Below are positions 47,502-56,337 of a DNA stretch of 64,000 nt, piece after piece. The notes beneath the pieces were generated by a model, which searched no databases, was not told the origin of the DNA, and saw only the letters and a program-made list of their open reading frames with translations. The position numbers were made by a program, and so were the translations under genes. Each line of letters starts with the position of its first letter. The stretch's first letter is position 1. The DNA comes from Paraburkholderia sp. SOS3 (GTDB lineage: Bacteria; Pseudomonadota; Gammaproteobacteria; Burkholderiales; Burkholderiaceae), in contig NZ_CP018811.1 of assembly GCF_001922345.1 (NCBI RefSeq), positions 3,286,001-3,350,000 of the forward strand, read 5' to 3'.

Positions 47502-48266
47502 ATGTTCAAGTTCTCCGCCAATCTGTCGACGCTGTTCCAGGATCGCCCGCTCGCCGAACGTATCGCGGCCGCGCGCGCGACCGGCTTTCGCGCCGTCGAG
47601 ATGTGGTTTCCGTATGACGTCCCGCCTGCCCGGTTGCGCGACACGCTGGACGAGCACGGCCTGCCGATGATCGGCATCAACACCGCGCCCGGCAATGCGA
47701 ACGCTGGCGACTGGGGCCTCGCCGCCGATCCGCGCCGGCGCAGCGCATTTATCGAGTCGCTGCACGAAGCTTTCGAGTATGCGCAGGTGATCGGGTGTCC
47801 GAATGTTCATGTGATGGCGGGCATCGTCGACGCGTCGCTATCGCACGAAGCGGCGTGGGACGCGTATCAGGCGAATATCGACGAAGCGTGCGGCATGGCG
47901 GAACGACACGCGCTGACGGTGATGATCGAGCCGCTCAATGCCGTCGATCGCCCCACGTATCTTCTGACGAAACAGCAGCAGGCGATTGCATTGATCGAGA
48001 CGCTCAAACGTCCGAATCTGAAGATCATGCTCGACCTGTTTCATGTGCAGCGCGGCGAAGGCAATCTGATCGAGCGGATGCTGGCGAGCCTGCCGTACGC
48101 AGCGCACATACAGATCGCGGATGTGCCCGGACGGCATGAGCCGGGGACCGGCGAAATCAACTTTCCGAAAGTGTTCGAGGCGCTGCAGTCCGCCGGTTGG
48201 ACCGGATGGATCGGCGCCGAGTACTTTCCGGCAAATGGGACGGAAGCGGGCCTGGGGTGGATGTAG
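47502..48266 (+). CDS. hyi: Hydroxypyruvate isomerase-family protein
   Basis: Predicted to interconvert hydroxypyruvate and tartronate semialdehyde, or a four-carbon oxo-tetronate in the OtnI branch. The 254-residue TIM barrel has the family start KFSANLSTLF. Likely metal ligands are in VMIEPLNAVDRP, MLDLFHVQRGEG, HIQIADVPGRHEPGTGEIN and GWIGAEYFP. No glyoxylate carboligase or oxo-tetronate genes are adjacent, so the branch is unsettled. The start at 47502 is the only one matching the family N-terminus. Confidence 0.87.
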   Translation: MFKFSANLSTLFQDRPLAERIAAARATGFRAVEMWFPYDVPPARLRDTLDEHGLPMIGINTAPGNANAGDWGLAADPRRRSAFIESLHEAFEYAQVIGCPNVHVMAGIVDASLSHEAAWDAYQANIDEACGMAERHALTVMIEPLNAVDRPTYLLTKQQQAIALIETLKRPNLKIMLDLFHVQRGEGNLIERMLASLPYAAHIQIADVPGRHEPGTGEINFPKVFEALQSAGWTGWIGAEYFPANGTEAGLGWM

Positions 48267-48331
48267 AGGGCGAGAGGGCGGCAAACGAGATGGCCGGCCG
48301 ATTGCTATAAAGCGGACGGCCGCGAAGCGAT

Positions 48332-48408
48332 TGGCGCGGCAGGAGGGACTCGAACCCCCGCCCCTCGGCTTAGAAGGCCGATGCTCTATCCAGCTGAGCT
48401 ACTGCCGC
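48332..48408 (-). tRNA. tRNA-Arg (anticodon UCU)
   Basis: 77 bases on the minus strand with encoded CCA. The acceptor stem is GCGGCAG/CTGCCGC, the D-arm GCTCAGCTGGATAGAGC, and the anticodon loop CTTCTAA with TCT, reading AGA. The T-loop is TTCGAGT. No integrase or attachment repeat lies nearby. Confidence 0.97.
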
Positions 48409-48604
48409 ACGAAAGAGCGGTGATGCTACACCAATGCACCGCTCATTTCATCTGTGACCGAACGCGGCCGGAGGAATTCTCCGCGAATTGATTCATTCGT
48501 CAGTTCGCCGCCTCGATGCTCGCCCATTGCGGGCGAGCCGGCATTCTACCCGAGCGCGAAGCCGCCGCGGTGTGCGCGGCGCGTTACATGGCGCCGCCCG
48601 ACCG

Positions 48605-49438
48605 TCACGCCACCGGCTGTGGATGCGTGATAAACCAGCCGAGACACGCGAGCCCCGCGATCACGCAATAGACGCCAAACGACGCGAGCCGCCCGCGCCC
48701 TTCGAAATAGCGCATCAGAAAACGCACGCTCAGATAAGCGGCAATCGCGGTCAGCACGCCGCCGAGCGCCGCATCGCCAAGCTGCTCCGGCGCGTGAAAG
48801 AGCTTCGGCACCTCGAGCAAGCCCGCGGCGAAAATAATCGGCGTGCCGAGTAGAAACGCGAATTCGGCGGCTTTCTCCGCGGTGAGGCCCGCCGCATTGC
48901 CCGCGATCATCGTCAGTCCGCTGCGCGAGAAGCCCGGGATCAGCGCGCCGACCTGCGCGAGGCCGACGAAAAACGCCTGTTTGAACGTGAGTTTCTCGGG
49001 CGGACGATGCGCGCGCGAGCGCTGCAGACGGTCGCCCAACCACAGCAGGATGCCGTTGACGATCAATGCGATCGCCACGATACGCAAGTCGTGAAATACG
49101 CGTTCGAGCCGCTTCTCGAGCACGAGGCCGACGATGCCGGCCGGAATCGTGCCGATGATCAGCGCCCACATCATGTGACCGTCTTCGTTGCGCCGCCCGC
49201 CGAGCGACGCGAAGAAGCCGCCGATCAGCGCGATCCAGCGCTCGCGGAAATACCATAGCAGTGCAAATGCGGTACCCAGATGCAGCGCGACGAGGAACGG
49301 CAGCAATTGTGGCGCGTGCTTGTCGATGTGCATCCCGAACAATGCGGGTACAAGCAACGTATGACCAAGGCTGCTGACCGGAAAGAGTTCGGTGACGCCC
49401 TGCAGCACGCTCAGAAAAATCAGAAACGACAGGCTCAC
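48605..49438 (-). CDS. uppP: Undecaprenyl-diphosphatase
   Basis: Recycles the lipid carrier of peptidoglycan synthesis in the inner membrane and gives bacitracin resistance when abundant. The 277 residues have about eight hydrophobic segments and both catalytic motifs: [15 protein letters not shown] near the N-terminus and [13 protein letters not shown] in the centre. The start is GTG at 49438 with GAGG five bases upstream. tRNA-Arg lies downstream on the same strand. Confidence 0.95.
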   Translation of the reverse strand: MSLSFLIFLSVLQGVTELFPVSSLGHTLLVPALFGMHIDKHAPQLLPFLVALHLGTAFALLWYFRERWIALIGGFFASLGGRRNEDGHMMWALIIGTIPAGIVGLVLEKRLERVFHDLRIVAIALIVNGILLWLGDRLQRSRAHRPPEKLTFKQAFFVGLAQVGALIPGFSRSGLTMIAGNAAGLTAEKAAEFAFLLGTPIIFAAGLLEVPKLFHAPEQLGDAALGGVLTAIAAYLSVRFLMRYFEGRGRLASFGVYCVIAGLACLGWFITHPQPVA

Positions 49439-49760
49439 GCGGCGGTCCTCACGGAAGAGAAGGAATTGGGAGACAGCGCACCGGGCATGGATTTCCGGCG
49501 ATCTGAAGGCGCGTCGATTATGCCTGGGCGACGCGAACCCGCCAAGCGCCCGGCGATTTTTTCACCAATTTTTTTCCGCAGTGCGGCGCACGTATGCGCA
49601 GTCTTTCCCTGGCGCGCGACGCTTGCGCCGCTCGCGCCGCGCACGAATCTTTCGGCCATGAAAGCAAAAAGGCCCGCCGTTCAAGGCGGGCCTGCACAGA
49701 GAGGACGCTCGGCCGGCTAACGCAACGCGTGTCCGGCTTCGCGGATCTCGACGCCCCGTT
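49439..49760. other. Upstream region of uppP with small-gene terminator
   Basis: 322 bases holding the promoter region of uppP on its left and, at 49666-49693, a minus-strand terminator that ends the small gene on its right. No coding region is supported in between. Confidence 0.55.
49666..49693 (-). terminator. Terminator of the 28-residue protein gene
   Basis: The stem AGGCCCGCC (49670-49678) / GGCGGGCCT (49685-49693) is followed on the minus strand by a run of five T. It lies 67 bases downstream of the small gene. Confidence 0.88.
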
Positions 49761-49847
49761 CTAGCGTGTCACTTTATGGAAAAAATAAATCGTACTGCCC
49801 GCGAACATCCCGAGCAGTGCCACGCCCATTGCCATTGCGAGATCCAT
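49761..49847 (-). CDS. 28-residue small membrane protein
   Basis: A short coding frame starting MDLAMAMGVALLGMF and ending KVTR. The chain is almost entirely one hydrophobic segment with basic residues only at the C-terminus, as in a single-pass small membrane protein. GGAGG sits a few bases before the ATG and a perfect terminator follows, which argues for a real gene despite its size. I do not recognise a family. It stands alone between uppP and an epimerase gene. Confidence 0.65.
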   Translation of the reverse strand: MDLAMAMGVALLGMFAGSTIYFFHKVTR

Positions 49848-49990
49848 AGCGCCTCCGAAAGCGATGAGCCCGATTTCCGGATCGGCTTAATCGGGCCTCG
49901 GTACAGATTATCGACGCGCGCGACTGTTCGACGACACTCGCAATTTCCCGATAAAGGGTTTCCCCGTAGCGCAAAGCGGCGCACAATCAG

Positions 49991-50030
49991 CGGCAACCCG
50001 CGGCAACCCGCGGCAACCTGCATCAACCCG
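49991..50030. repeat. 10-bp tandem repeat upstream of the small membrane protein
   Basis: Cggcaacccg twice, then cggcaacctg and catcaacccg, head to tail. A further decayed unit follows. Confidence 0.85.
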
Positions 50031-50156
50031 CACCACCCTCAGGAACCCAAGCGGCCCCCGCCGTGGCGGCATCGCGCAGAGCACGTTCGCTGCACGCAGC
50101 GCCGCTTGCTGAGCTACGCTTGACGTTCGATCAACCGCTTTGACATCGCACCGACC

Positions 50157-51065
50157 ATGCCTCAATTCCAGCAGCAGGACATCCTCGAGATCGCACAAGG
50201 CCCGTCGCGGCTGCGCTTTGCGCCACAAGCGGGCGGCCGGCTGCTGTCCTGGGACATCGACGGTAGCCCCGTCATTTTCTGGCCCGATCAGGCGGACTGG
50301 AGCCACCCCGCGAAAATTCGCGGCGGCAACCCGTTGCTGTTTCCGTTTCTCGGCCGCCATTTCGTCGATGGCCGCATCGGCGAATGGCGCGACCGGCAAG
50401 GCACGGTGCGCGCATTGCCGATGCACGGCTTCGCGCGCGACCTCGCCTTCGACGCGGCACTCGACGAAGCGCGCGCAACGGTGCGCATGACGCTCACCGA
50501 CAGCGAAGCGACACGCACCGGCTACCCGTTCGGCTTCCGCTTCGAAGCGACGTATCGGCTTATCGATACGCATACGCTCGACGTCGAACTGACTACGTCG
50601 AACACCGGCGAGACCGCCCTGCCGTACTACGCGGGCCATCACTTCTACTTTGCGCTGCCGCACACGCAGCGCAACGAGACGGTGCTCGAGTTGCCGTGCA
50701 CCGAAACGCGCTATCAGCTGCCGGACGGCACGCTTGCGGCGCCCGAGCCCGGCGAGCCGAGCTACCGGCTCGACGAAGACCGCATCCTCGATCGCTTCCA
50801 CTGCCTGAAGGGCGCTTCCGCGCATCCGGTGCGTCTGGTTCAGCTCGGACTCAATCGCAGCATCACCATCGATCTGCAGCGGCCGGGGTCGGTGCCCTGG
50901 TTCGCCGTCACGACCTGGACCGAGAAGCCGGAGTCGGACTTTTACTGCGTCGAGCCATGGCTCGGCCTGCCCGATGCCATTCACAACGAAGAAGGCTTGC
51001 GCTGGCTCGAGCCCGGTGAGGCAGAAACCGCGGCGCTGCGTATCGCGGTGGGCTCGTTGCCGTAA
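50157..51065 (+). CDS. Aldose 1-epimerase family protein
   Basis: Likely interconverts alpha and beta anomers of hexoses or hexose phosphates. The 302 residues of beta-sandwich type have GGNPLLFPFLGR, LPMHGFARDL (conserved histidine), YYAGHHFYFALP (second histidine) and CVEPWLGLPDA with the catalytic glutamate. Similarity is to the YeaD/GalM group, so glucose-6-phosphate is a possible substrate. The start is the first ATG in frame and the ribosome site is weak. Confidence 0.87.
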   Translation: MPQFQQQDILEIAQGPSRLRFAPQAGGRLLSWDIDGSPVIFWPDQADWSHPAKIRGGNPLLFPFLGRHFVDGRIGEWRDRQGTVRALPMHGFARDLAFDAALDEARATVRMTLTDSEATRTGYPFGFRFEATYRLIDTHTLDVELTTSNTGETALPYYAGHHFYFALPHTQRNETVLELPCTETRYQLPDGTLAAPEPGEPSYRLDEDRILDRFHCLKGASAHPVRLVQLGLNRSITIDLQRPGSVPWFAVTTWTEKPESDFYCVEPWLGLPDAIHNEEGLRWLEPGEAETAALRIAVGSLP

Positions 51066-51317
51066 TGCAGGCGTTCGTTCCTCGGCATTCACTGAACTGA
51101 GCCGCATCGAACCGCTCCGAAGCGACCGGGGCGTATGCGCGCGGCGGACGAAACCTCCGCGCGCGGCGCCGATTTTTCCGTGCTGCGATGCAAAACCGTT
51201 AGAATCGGACGTTTTCTTTTCGCCGCGCGTTCGTACGACATAAGCGCGCCGACCCTTCCGGCATTCATGCAACCCGGCACGGTCGGTCACCGCGCGGCGG
51301 CGGTTTTGCGAGGTCCA

Positions 51318-52040
51318 ATGTTGACAACAAGAATGAGACGGCTCGCCTGCGCACCACTGGTTGCAACGGTAGTCGCAGTGCTGGCCGCATGTGGCTCGGC
51401 TCCGGTCGGGCCGGGGTTTTACCGCGTCGAACGGGGCGACACGCTGACGAAGATCGCGCGCGATAACCGGCAGTCGGTGTCGAGCATCGCGCGCTGGAAC
51501 AATCTGTCGAATCCGGATGCGATCGAAGTGGGCCAGGTGCTGCGCGTCGCACCGCCGGCCGGCGCCGCGTCGGCGTCGGCGACGACGTCGACCGCAAGCG
51601 CACGCAGCCGGAGCAACGCCGCCGCGCCGAATGGCGCAGCAGCCGAAGCGCCTGTGAACGTCGCCAACGCGCCGCCGATTTCGCTCGTATGGCCTGCGGC
51701 CGGCACCGTGATCCGCCGCTTCGACGGCAAGAACTCGAAGGGCATCGATATCGCGGATACCGCCGGCACGCCGGTCGTCGCGGCCGCGTCCGGCACCGTC
51801 GTCTATGCGGGCAACGGTCTGCGCGGATATGGCAATCTGCTGATCATCAAGCACAACGCCGACTACCTGACCGCGTATGCGCACAATCGATCGCTGCTCG
51901 TGAAGGAAGGACAGGCCGTGCAGCAAGGCCAGAAAATCGCGGAAATGGGCGATACCGACAACGACCGCGTGATGCTGCATTTCGAGCTCCGTTACGATGG
52001 CCGCTCGATCGACCCGTCGCGTTCGTTGCCTCCGCGCTGA
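51318..52040 (+). CDS. NlpD-like lipoprotein with LysM and degenerate LytM (M23) domain
   Basis: Activates cell-wall amidases at division rather than cutting peptidoglycan itself. The 240 residues have a lipobox VLAAC (Cys25), a LysM domain (about 34-78), an Ala/Ser-rich linker and a LytM domain (about 120-238). Metal ligands are lost: the first histidine is replaced in NSKGIDIAD and the last pair reads MLHFE instead of HLHFE. AYAHN remains. E. coli NlpD is degenerate in the same way. It is shorter than NlpD and is not next to rpoS or surE here, so it may be a paralogue. Confidence 0.87.
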   Translation: MLTTRMRRLACAPLVATVVAVLAACGSAPVGPGFYRVERGDTLTKIARDNRQSVSSIARWNNLSNPDAIEVGQVLRVAPPAGAASASATTSTASARSRSNAAAPNGAAAEAPVNVANAPPISLVWPAAGTVIRRFDGKNSKGIDIADTAGTPVVAAASGTVVYAGNGLRGYGNLLIIKHNADYLTAYAHNRSLLVKEGQAVQQGQKIAEMGDTDNDRVMLHFELRYDGRSIDPSRSLPPR

Positions 52041-52271
52041 CGGCATCGGTCTGCATTGCGCGTCACGCTTCAAGGCATCGCGCAAACGTTCGCGCACGAG
52101 ACGCACGCCTATGCGACGCGTGCTTTGTCGTGTTGTAGGACGCGCCGTCGTGAGCGCGTCGTTCGCAACCCGGCGTCGGGAACCCGGCACTGCGCAGCAG
52201 GCTCCATTGCAAAGGACATGGCAGATACGGCACGCGCCGTATCGACACCAGGACAACAGCGAGGAATGTAA

Positions 52272-52595
52272 ATGAAAACCGTATTGGCAGCGGCGCGCGC
52301 GATGGCAGCGGGCCTTTCGATCTCTGTCGCGGCGGCGCTGGCCGGCTGCGCGAGCTCGACGACGATGACTTATCTGCCGAGCGGCGATACCGGCTTCGCG
52401 ATCAACTGCAGCGGCAGCGACGCGAGTTCGAACTGGGGCGAATGCTATCAACGGGCAGGCGAAGTGTGCGGTGCGTATGGCTATGAAGTGATCTCGAAGG
52501 ACGTCGACAACGGCGCGACCTCGGGCGGATCGCTTGGCGGCATCTTGGGCGCAAACGTCAAGAATCGTTCGATGGTGATTCGCTGCAAGCAGTAA
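52272..52595 (+). CDS. Small lipoprotein of unknown function
   Basis: A 107-residue exported protein with a lipobox LAGC (Cys26) after a hydrophobic signal. The mature part has four more cysteines (Cys50, Cys63, Cys71 region and near the end at IRCKQ) and a Gly-rich region GGSLGGILG. GAGGAA precedes the ATG. I do not recognise a family. The gene follows the NlpD-like gene in the same direction by 231 bases. Confidence 0.72.
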   Translation: MKTVLAAARAMAAGLSISVAAALAGCASSTTMTYLPSGDTGFAINCSGSDASSNWGECYQRAGEVCGAYGYEVISKDVDNGATSGGSLGGILGANVKNRSMVIRCKQ

Positions 52596-52697
52596 GGTCC
52601 TGGACAACGCTGGGCGAGCATGCTTTTACGACCATGCGGCCATGCCGCGAGCCCTTCGTAAAGCCCGTTTTTTCAAAGAATGCATGCGTGCGCAACC

Positions 52698-52724
52698 AAA
52701 AAAAGGCCCGGCGCGAGGCCGGGC
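52698..52724 (-). terminator. Terminator of the candidate small RNA
   Basis: The stem GCCCGGC (52706-52712) / GCCGGGC (52718-52724) is followed on the minus strand by seven T (52704-52698). Confidence 0.88.
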
Positions 52725-52773
52725 TAACGGGGGTTCGGCGCATATCGGCAAAGGACCGGTTTACCATGCGCCG
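52698..52773 (-). ncRNA. Candidate small regulatory RNA (about 76 nt)
   Basis: No coding gene lies in this part of the intergenic region, but a complete transcription unit can be read on the minus strand. The predicted start is about 7 bases after a -10 element, at the first base of an 8-bp stem (CGGCGCAT, 52743-52736, paired with ATGCGCCG, 52773-52766). A terminator hairpin with seven T follows. Total length is about 76 nt. No Rfam family is recognised from memory. Hfq-type targets are unknown. Confidence 0.6.
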
Positions 52774-52779
52774 AAACGA

Positions 52780-52808
52780 AATCTAGCAACGCCCCTATAG
52801 GCGTGCAA
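52780..52808 (-). promoter_or_regulatory. Promoter of the candidate small RNA
   Basis: -35 TTGCAC (52808-52803), 17-base spacer, -10 TAGATT (52785-52780). Four of six -10 bases match the consensus. Confidence 0.55.
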
Positions 52809-53267
52809 TCGATTAATTGATCGAAATATGTGAGTCGGCGCACGGATCGAAAGCCGGATAGGCGTCACCGCGCTCGCTTTGGAAACCGAATCAACTCACA
52901 TTGCATCGCCGCGCATTTGTTCATCGGAATGCTCTTTGCTTGAAAACCCGCATGAAATGGGCATCTCGATTCGTATGCGTCATGCAGGAGCGGTTCGAAG
53001 CGTTCGACGCCGGCCTCGGTTATACGCAATTTCCGTCACGAAACCGACATGCTCGATTTGGTACGCGAGCGCACCCAGCCGTTGTTTTTGTTTCGACTGA
53101 GCATTTGATTCGCGCCGGTTCGCTGCGCGAGGCGACGCGACCGGAATGGCCGAGCGTGTGACCACGCAATCGACTGTTGAGCTAGGCACGATGGTTTATA
53201 GTAACGACCGCAAGTCTGCAATCGGTTCCCACACTGCCCACATGGGCCACGCTTCCCGCGCATTCCG

Positions 53268-53597
53268 ATGACCTCCCCCACCTCCCCCGATACACCGCAA
53301 GGCCCGTCGCAAAGTCCGCTCTACGCCAAGCTGCTCGGCGAAACCGCAAAGATCGGCTGGTCGGAACTCGAGCGTTTCTTCGCGCGTGGAATGCTGCTGC
53401 ACGTAGCACGCGATCTCGACCTCGTGAGCGTTGCCGAGGCGATCGCCAACGACGATACCGAACAGGTCACCCGGTGGCTCGCGTCCGGGCTTGTCGAACG
53501 CGCGCAGGCGAACACGGCCGCCGACTTCGCCGCGCGCGACCCGGAGCTGTGGGCAGTCGTCGTCTCGCCCTGGGTTTGCGTGCAGGAGCGCGGTTGA
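53268..53597 (+). CDS. DUF2288 family protein
   Basis: A 109-residue cytoplasmic protein with the family core LYAKLLGETAKIGWSELERF and LASGLVERA. It is widespread in proteobacteria and of unknown role. The gene stands directly upstream of the MATE gene in the same direction, 51 bases apart. Confidence 0.85.
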   Translation: MTSPTSPDTPQGPSQSPLYAKLLGETAKIGWSELERFFARGMLLHVARDLDLVSVAEAIANDDTEQVTRWLASGLVERAQANTAADFAARDPELWAVVVSPWVCVQERG

Positions 53598-53648
53598 ATG
53601 CGCGTCAGCTTCGGCACGGTTGATCCACGCGTCAATGCGGCCTGACAG

Positions 53649-55016
53649 TTGAACGCCGCCGCACATGACGCGCAGTCATCATCGAGTGCGCCCGCGTTGC
53701 CGGTGCGTTGGCATCGACGCGTACTCGGGCTCGCGTTTCCGATCGTGCTTGCCAATCTGACGCAACCGATCCTCGGCGCGGTCGATACGGCGGTCGCCGG
53801 CCATCTGGCAAACCCCTCGTATCTCGGCGGCGTCGCGCTCGGCGGGCTCTTCTTCAACTTCGTGTTCTGGGGCTTCGGCTTTCTGCGCATGGGCACGACC
53901 GGGCTCGTCGCGCAGGCGTTCGGCGCGGGCGACGGCGTGGGCGTGCGCAGCAATGTCGTCCGTGCACTGCTGCTCGCGTTCGCGATCGGTGCTGCGGTGC
54001 TCGCCGTGCAAATACCGTTGATCGAATACGCGATTCGCGGGCTCGGCGGCAGTGCGGCGGTACAGCAGCATGCGCGCGCGTACTGTCACGCACGCATCTG
54101 GGCCGCGCCGTTCGCACTCGCGAATTATGTCGTGCTCGGCTGGCTGCTCGGCACGCAGCGCGTGCGACTCGCGCTCATCACGCAGGTGTTGATCAACACC
54201 GTCAACATTGCGGCCGTGCTGCTCTACGTATATCGCTTCGATTGGGGCGTGGCGGGCATCGGCGCCGCGACCGCGACCGCCGATGCGCTCGGCTTCGCAT
54301 TCGGCGCATGGCTATTGTGGCGCATGCGGCCGCATGGCTTGCCGGCGCTTTCGCGCGGCGAGCTATTCGATGGCGCTGCGCTCAAACGTCTGATTTCGAT
54401 CAATCGCGACATCTTCGTGCGCACGCTGTGCCTGTTGTCGTCGTACGCGTGGTTCACGCATCTTGGCGCGCGGCAGGGCGACGCGACGCTCGCCGCGAAT
54501 GCACTGCTGCTCAACTTTCAGACCTTCATGTCGTACGGACTCGACGGCTTTGCGCATGCTGCCGAAGCGCTCGTCGGAGCGGCACTCGGCGCGCGCGATC
54601 GTCATGCGTTTCGCCGGGCGGTGCAAGTCACGCTGTTGTGGTCGGCGCTCGGCGCACTGGCGTTTTCGTTGGTCTACTGGATGGCGGGCGGCTGGGTCAT
54701 CGCGCGGTTGACCGATCAGCCGGCCGTGCGCGAGTCCGCGAAAACGTATCTCGGCTGGGCCGCATTGTCGCCCGTCGTTTCGGTGTGGGGCTTTCTGCTC
54801 GACGGCGTCTTTATCGGGGCGACGCGCACGCGCGAACTGATGATGTCGATGGTCGTATCGCTTGCGGTGTTCGTTGCCGCGTCGTGGGCGTTGGCGGCCC
54901 CGGGCGGCAACCACGGATTGTGGGCTGCCCTGCTCGTTTTCATGGGCGCGCGCGGCATCACGCTCGCGCGCTACGTGCCGCGCATCACGCGCAGTATCGG
55001 ACCCGAGACTGCGTAG
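53649..55016 (+). CDS. MATE-family efflux protein (DinF-like)
   Basis: Sodium- or proton-driven multidrug exporter in the inner membrane. The 455 residues have twelve hydrophobic segments and the MATE start LAFPIVLANLTQPILGAVDTAVAGHL, as in DinF. The start is TTG at 53649, which is the first usable codon after the DUF2288 stop. Another nearby ATG would lose the first helix. Substrate unknown. Confidence 0.88.
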   Translation: MNAAAHDAQSSSSAPALPVRWHRRVLGLAFPIVLANLTQPILGAVDTAVAGHLANPSYLGGVALGGLFFNFVFWGFGFLRMGTTGLVAQAFGAGDGVGVRSNVVRALLLAFAIGAAVLAVQIPLIEYAIRGLGGSAAVQQHARAYCHARIWAAPFALANYVVLGWLLGTQRVRLALITQVLINTVNIAAVLLYVYRFDWGVAGIGAATATADALGFAFGAWLLWRMRPHGLPALSRGELFDGAALKRLISINRDIFVRTLCLLSSYAWFTHLGARQGDATLAANALLLNFQTFMSYGLDGFAHAAEALVGAALGARDRHAFRRAVQVTLLWSALGALAFSLVYWMAGGWVIARLTDQPAVRESAKTYLGWAALSPVVSVWGFLLDGVFIGATRTRELMMSMVVSLAVFVAASWALAAPGGNHGLWAALLVFMGARGITLARYVPRITRSIGPETA

Positions 55017-55073
55017 GCCTTGAATGCTGTCGCGCACGGCAACGACGTGCCGCGCCGTGCGCGATGTCGGCAC

Positions 55074-55244
55074 TTATTGGGACGTGGCATCCGGTGCGTT
55101 GATGATTTGCGGCGGCCGGTCGTCGGTCGGCACGCCGTGATAGTCCGGCGGATCTTGTGGCGGCGCGTGACGATGCAAGGTCACGTCATCGGCGCAGCCC
55201 GCGAGGGCCGAGAGTGTCAGGGCAAGCAGAAAAGTGCGCTTCAT
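55074..55244 (-). CDS. 56-residue small lipoprotein
   Basis: A short frame with a clear lipoprotein signal: MKRTFLLALTLSALAGC (Cys17). A Pro/Asp/His-rich tail (about 39 residues) follows. No family recognised. The ribosome site is weak, so confidence rests on the signal. It converges on the MATE gene. Confidence 0.65.
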   Translation of the reverse strand: MKRTFLLALTLSALAGCADDVTLHRHAPPQDPPDYHGVPTDDRPPQIINAPDATSQ

Positions 55245-55443
55245 GGATATTCGCAGGCTCGACTCGAAACATTCAATGTGGGGTTAGAGTCTACCCGCAA
55301 AGGCCGTCATGCGATGGTCACCGTACGGCGGCCGCCTGCGTCGGGCGGCGCCTTGAATGCCGGTCGGCATTCGGTAGTCCGCGGCATCTGTCCTACTATG
55401 TAGAGAGACGTAGTCGGGGCCACGATGGCCCGAGGAGGCTGCC

Positions 55444-55617
55444 ATGGATGCCGAATCAATCGCCGGTCTGGTCGGTCTTGGCGTGGGCTTGCTGGTGCTT
55501 GTCGCGCTATCGGTTTTCGAATCGAGAACTTATCGGCGCGAACACAATGGGGAAGGCATGATGCACCACTGGCTCGCCGAGCATCACGTGCTCGACTGGA
55601 TGCATCGCAAGCATTAG
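55444..55617 (+). CDS. 57-residue single-pass membrane protein
   Basis: A frame with GAGGAGG before the ATG at 55444. Residues 5-24 (SIAGLVGLGVGLLVLVALSV) form one membrane helix. A charged tail rich in His and Trp follows, including MMHHWLAEHHVLDWMHRKH. The tail may bind metal. No family recognised. Confidence 0.7.
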   Translation: MDAESIAGLVGLGVGLLVLVALSVFESRTYRREHNGEGMMHHWLAEHHVLDWMHRKH

Positions 55618-55943
55618 GCGCTGCAACGCTTCGCTTTCGATACCCTCTTTTCGCGCGGCGCGCCTATCGCGTGGACCACGCGCCGCGCGCCGCCCTCCAT
55701 GCTGGACTCTGCCGCGAAACTCCCGCGCGGCAGCGCGCGCAGCCCCGCACCGCACCACCGGACAGGCACACGCCTTGCTGGACGTCTGTCACTGGACGGC
55801 GCGGTTCGCCCACCACCGTGCCGTTGACCGATGTGCCGACCGGGGCGCGCAGGCGCGATTTTATGCGCCAGTGCGCGACGGTCGCGCGAAACACCGCGTG
55901 GGCGGGCCATAACGAGGCCATAGGCCATCAAGGGAGAAATAAC
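55618..55943. other. Intergenic stretch before the DUF3309 gene
   Basis: 326 bases with only Arg-rich open frames that lack ribosome sites. I see nothing else. Confidence 0.5.
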
Positions 55944-56102
55944 ATGACGCTCGGAACCATCTTGCTGATCGTGCTGATCCTGCTGCTGATCGGCGCCTTT
56001 CCCAGCTGGCCGTACAGCCGCGGCTGGGGTTACCAGCCGACCGGCATCATCGGTGTCGTGCTGGTCGTCGTGATCGTGCTGTTGCTGATGGGGACGATAT
56101 AG
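55944..56102 (+). CDS. DUF3309 family small membrane protein
   Basis: A 52-residue protein with two hydrophobic segments around SWPYSRGWGYQPTG, the family's signature centre. AAGGGAGAAA precedes the ATG at 55944. DUF3309 proteins are often stress-linked, but their role is unknown. Confidence 0.9.
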   Translation: MTLGTILLIVLILLLIGAFPSWPYSRGWGYQPTGIIGVVLVVVIVLLLMGTI

Positions 56103-56238
56103 CGGGTCCACGCGCGAAAAAGGTTGTCCCGACTCTTGCCTTGCGCGTCGGGCACACCCCCTTTTCGCGTGCACCCGACGCCACCACGATCCTGGATTTG
56201 ACGCTCGGCACGAAAGCCGGATAGAATGCTCGGCTTGT

Positions 56239-56315
56239 CGGAGCGTAGCGCAGCCTGGTAGCGCATCTGATTTGGGATCAGAGGGTCGAAGGTTCGAATC
56301 CTTTCGCTCCGACCA
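56239..56315 (+). tRNA. tRNA-Pro (anticodon UGG)
   Basis: 77 bases with encoded CCA. The acceptor stem is CGGAGCG/CGCTCCG, the D-arm GCGCAGCCTGGTAGCGC, the anticodon loop TTTGGGA with TGG, and the T-loop TTCGAAT. Confidence 0.97.
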
Positions 56316-56337
56316 AAGGAACTAGGCAAAGGAATCG

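Larger units (their letters stand above)
52596..53267. other. 672-base intergenic region holding a candidate small RNA
   Basis: Apart from the candidate small RNA on the minus strand (52698-52773, promoter to 52808), open frames on either strand here have no ribosome site or family signature. I see no other RNA gene. Confidence 0.6.

Noticed and set aside
46880..47617. Plus-strand open frame of 245 codons upstream of the Hyi-type gene
   Set aside because: Overlaps the isomerase start in a different frame; no ribosome site or family.
48332..48408. tRNA-Arg and tRNA-Pro as integration sites
   Set aside because: No integrase, no direct repeat of the tRNA 3' end, and flanking genes are core functions.
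52901..53161. Plus-strand 86-codon frame opposite the small-RNA region's right side
   Set aside because: No ribosome site and no hydrophobic or motif pattern; composition is that of random frame.
55664..55921. Minus-strand 85-codon cysteine-containing frame before DUF3309
   Set aside because: No ribosome site; Arg-rich; overlaps other random frames.
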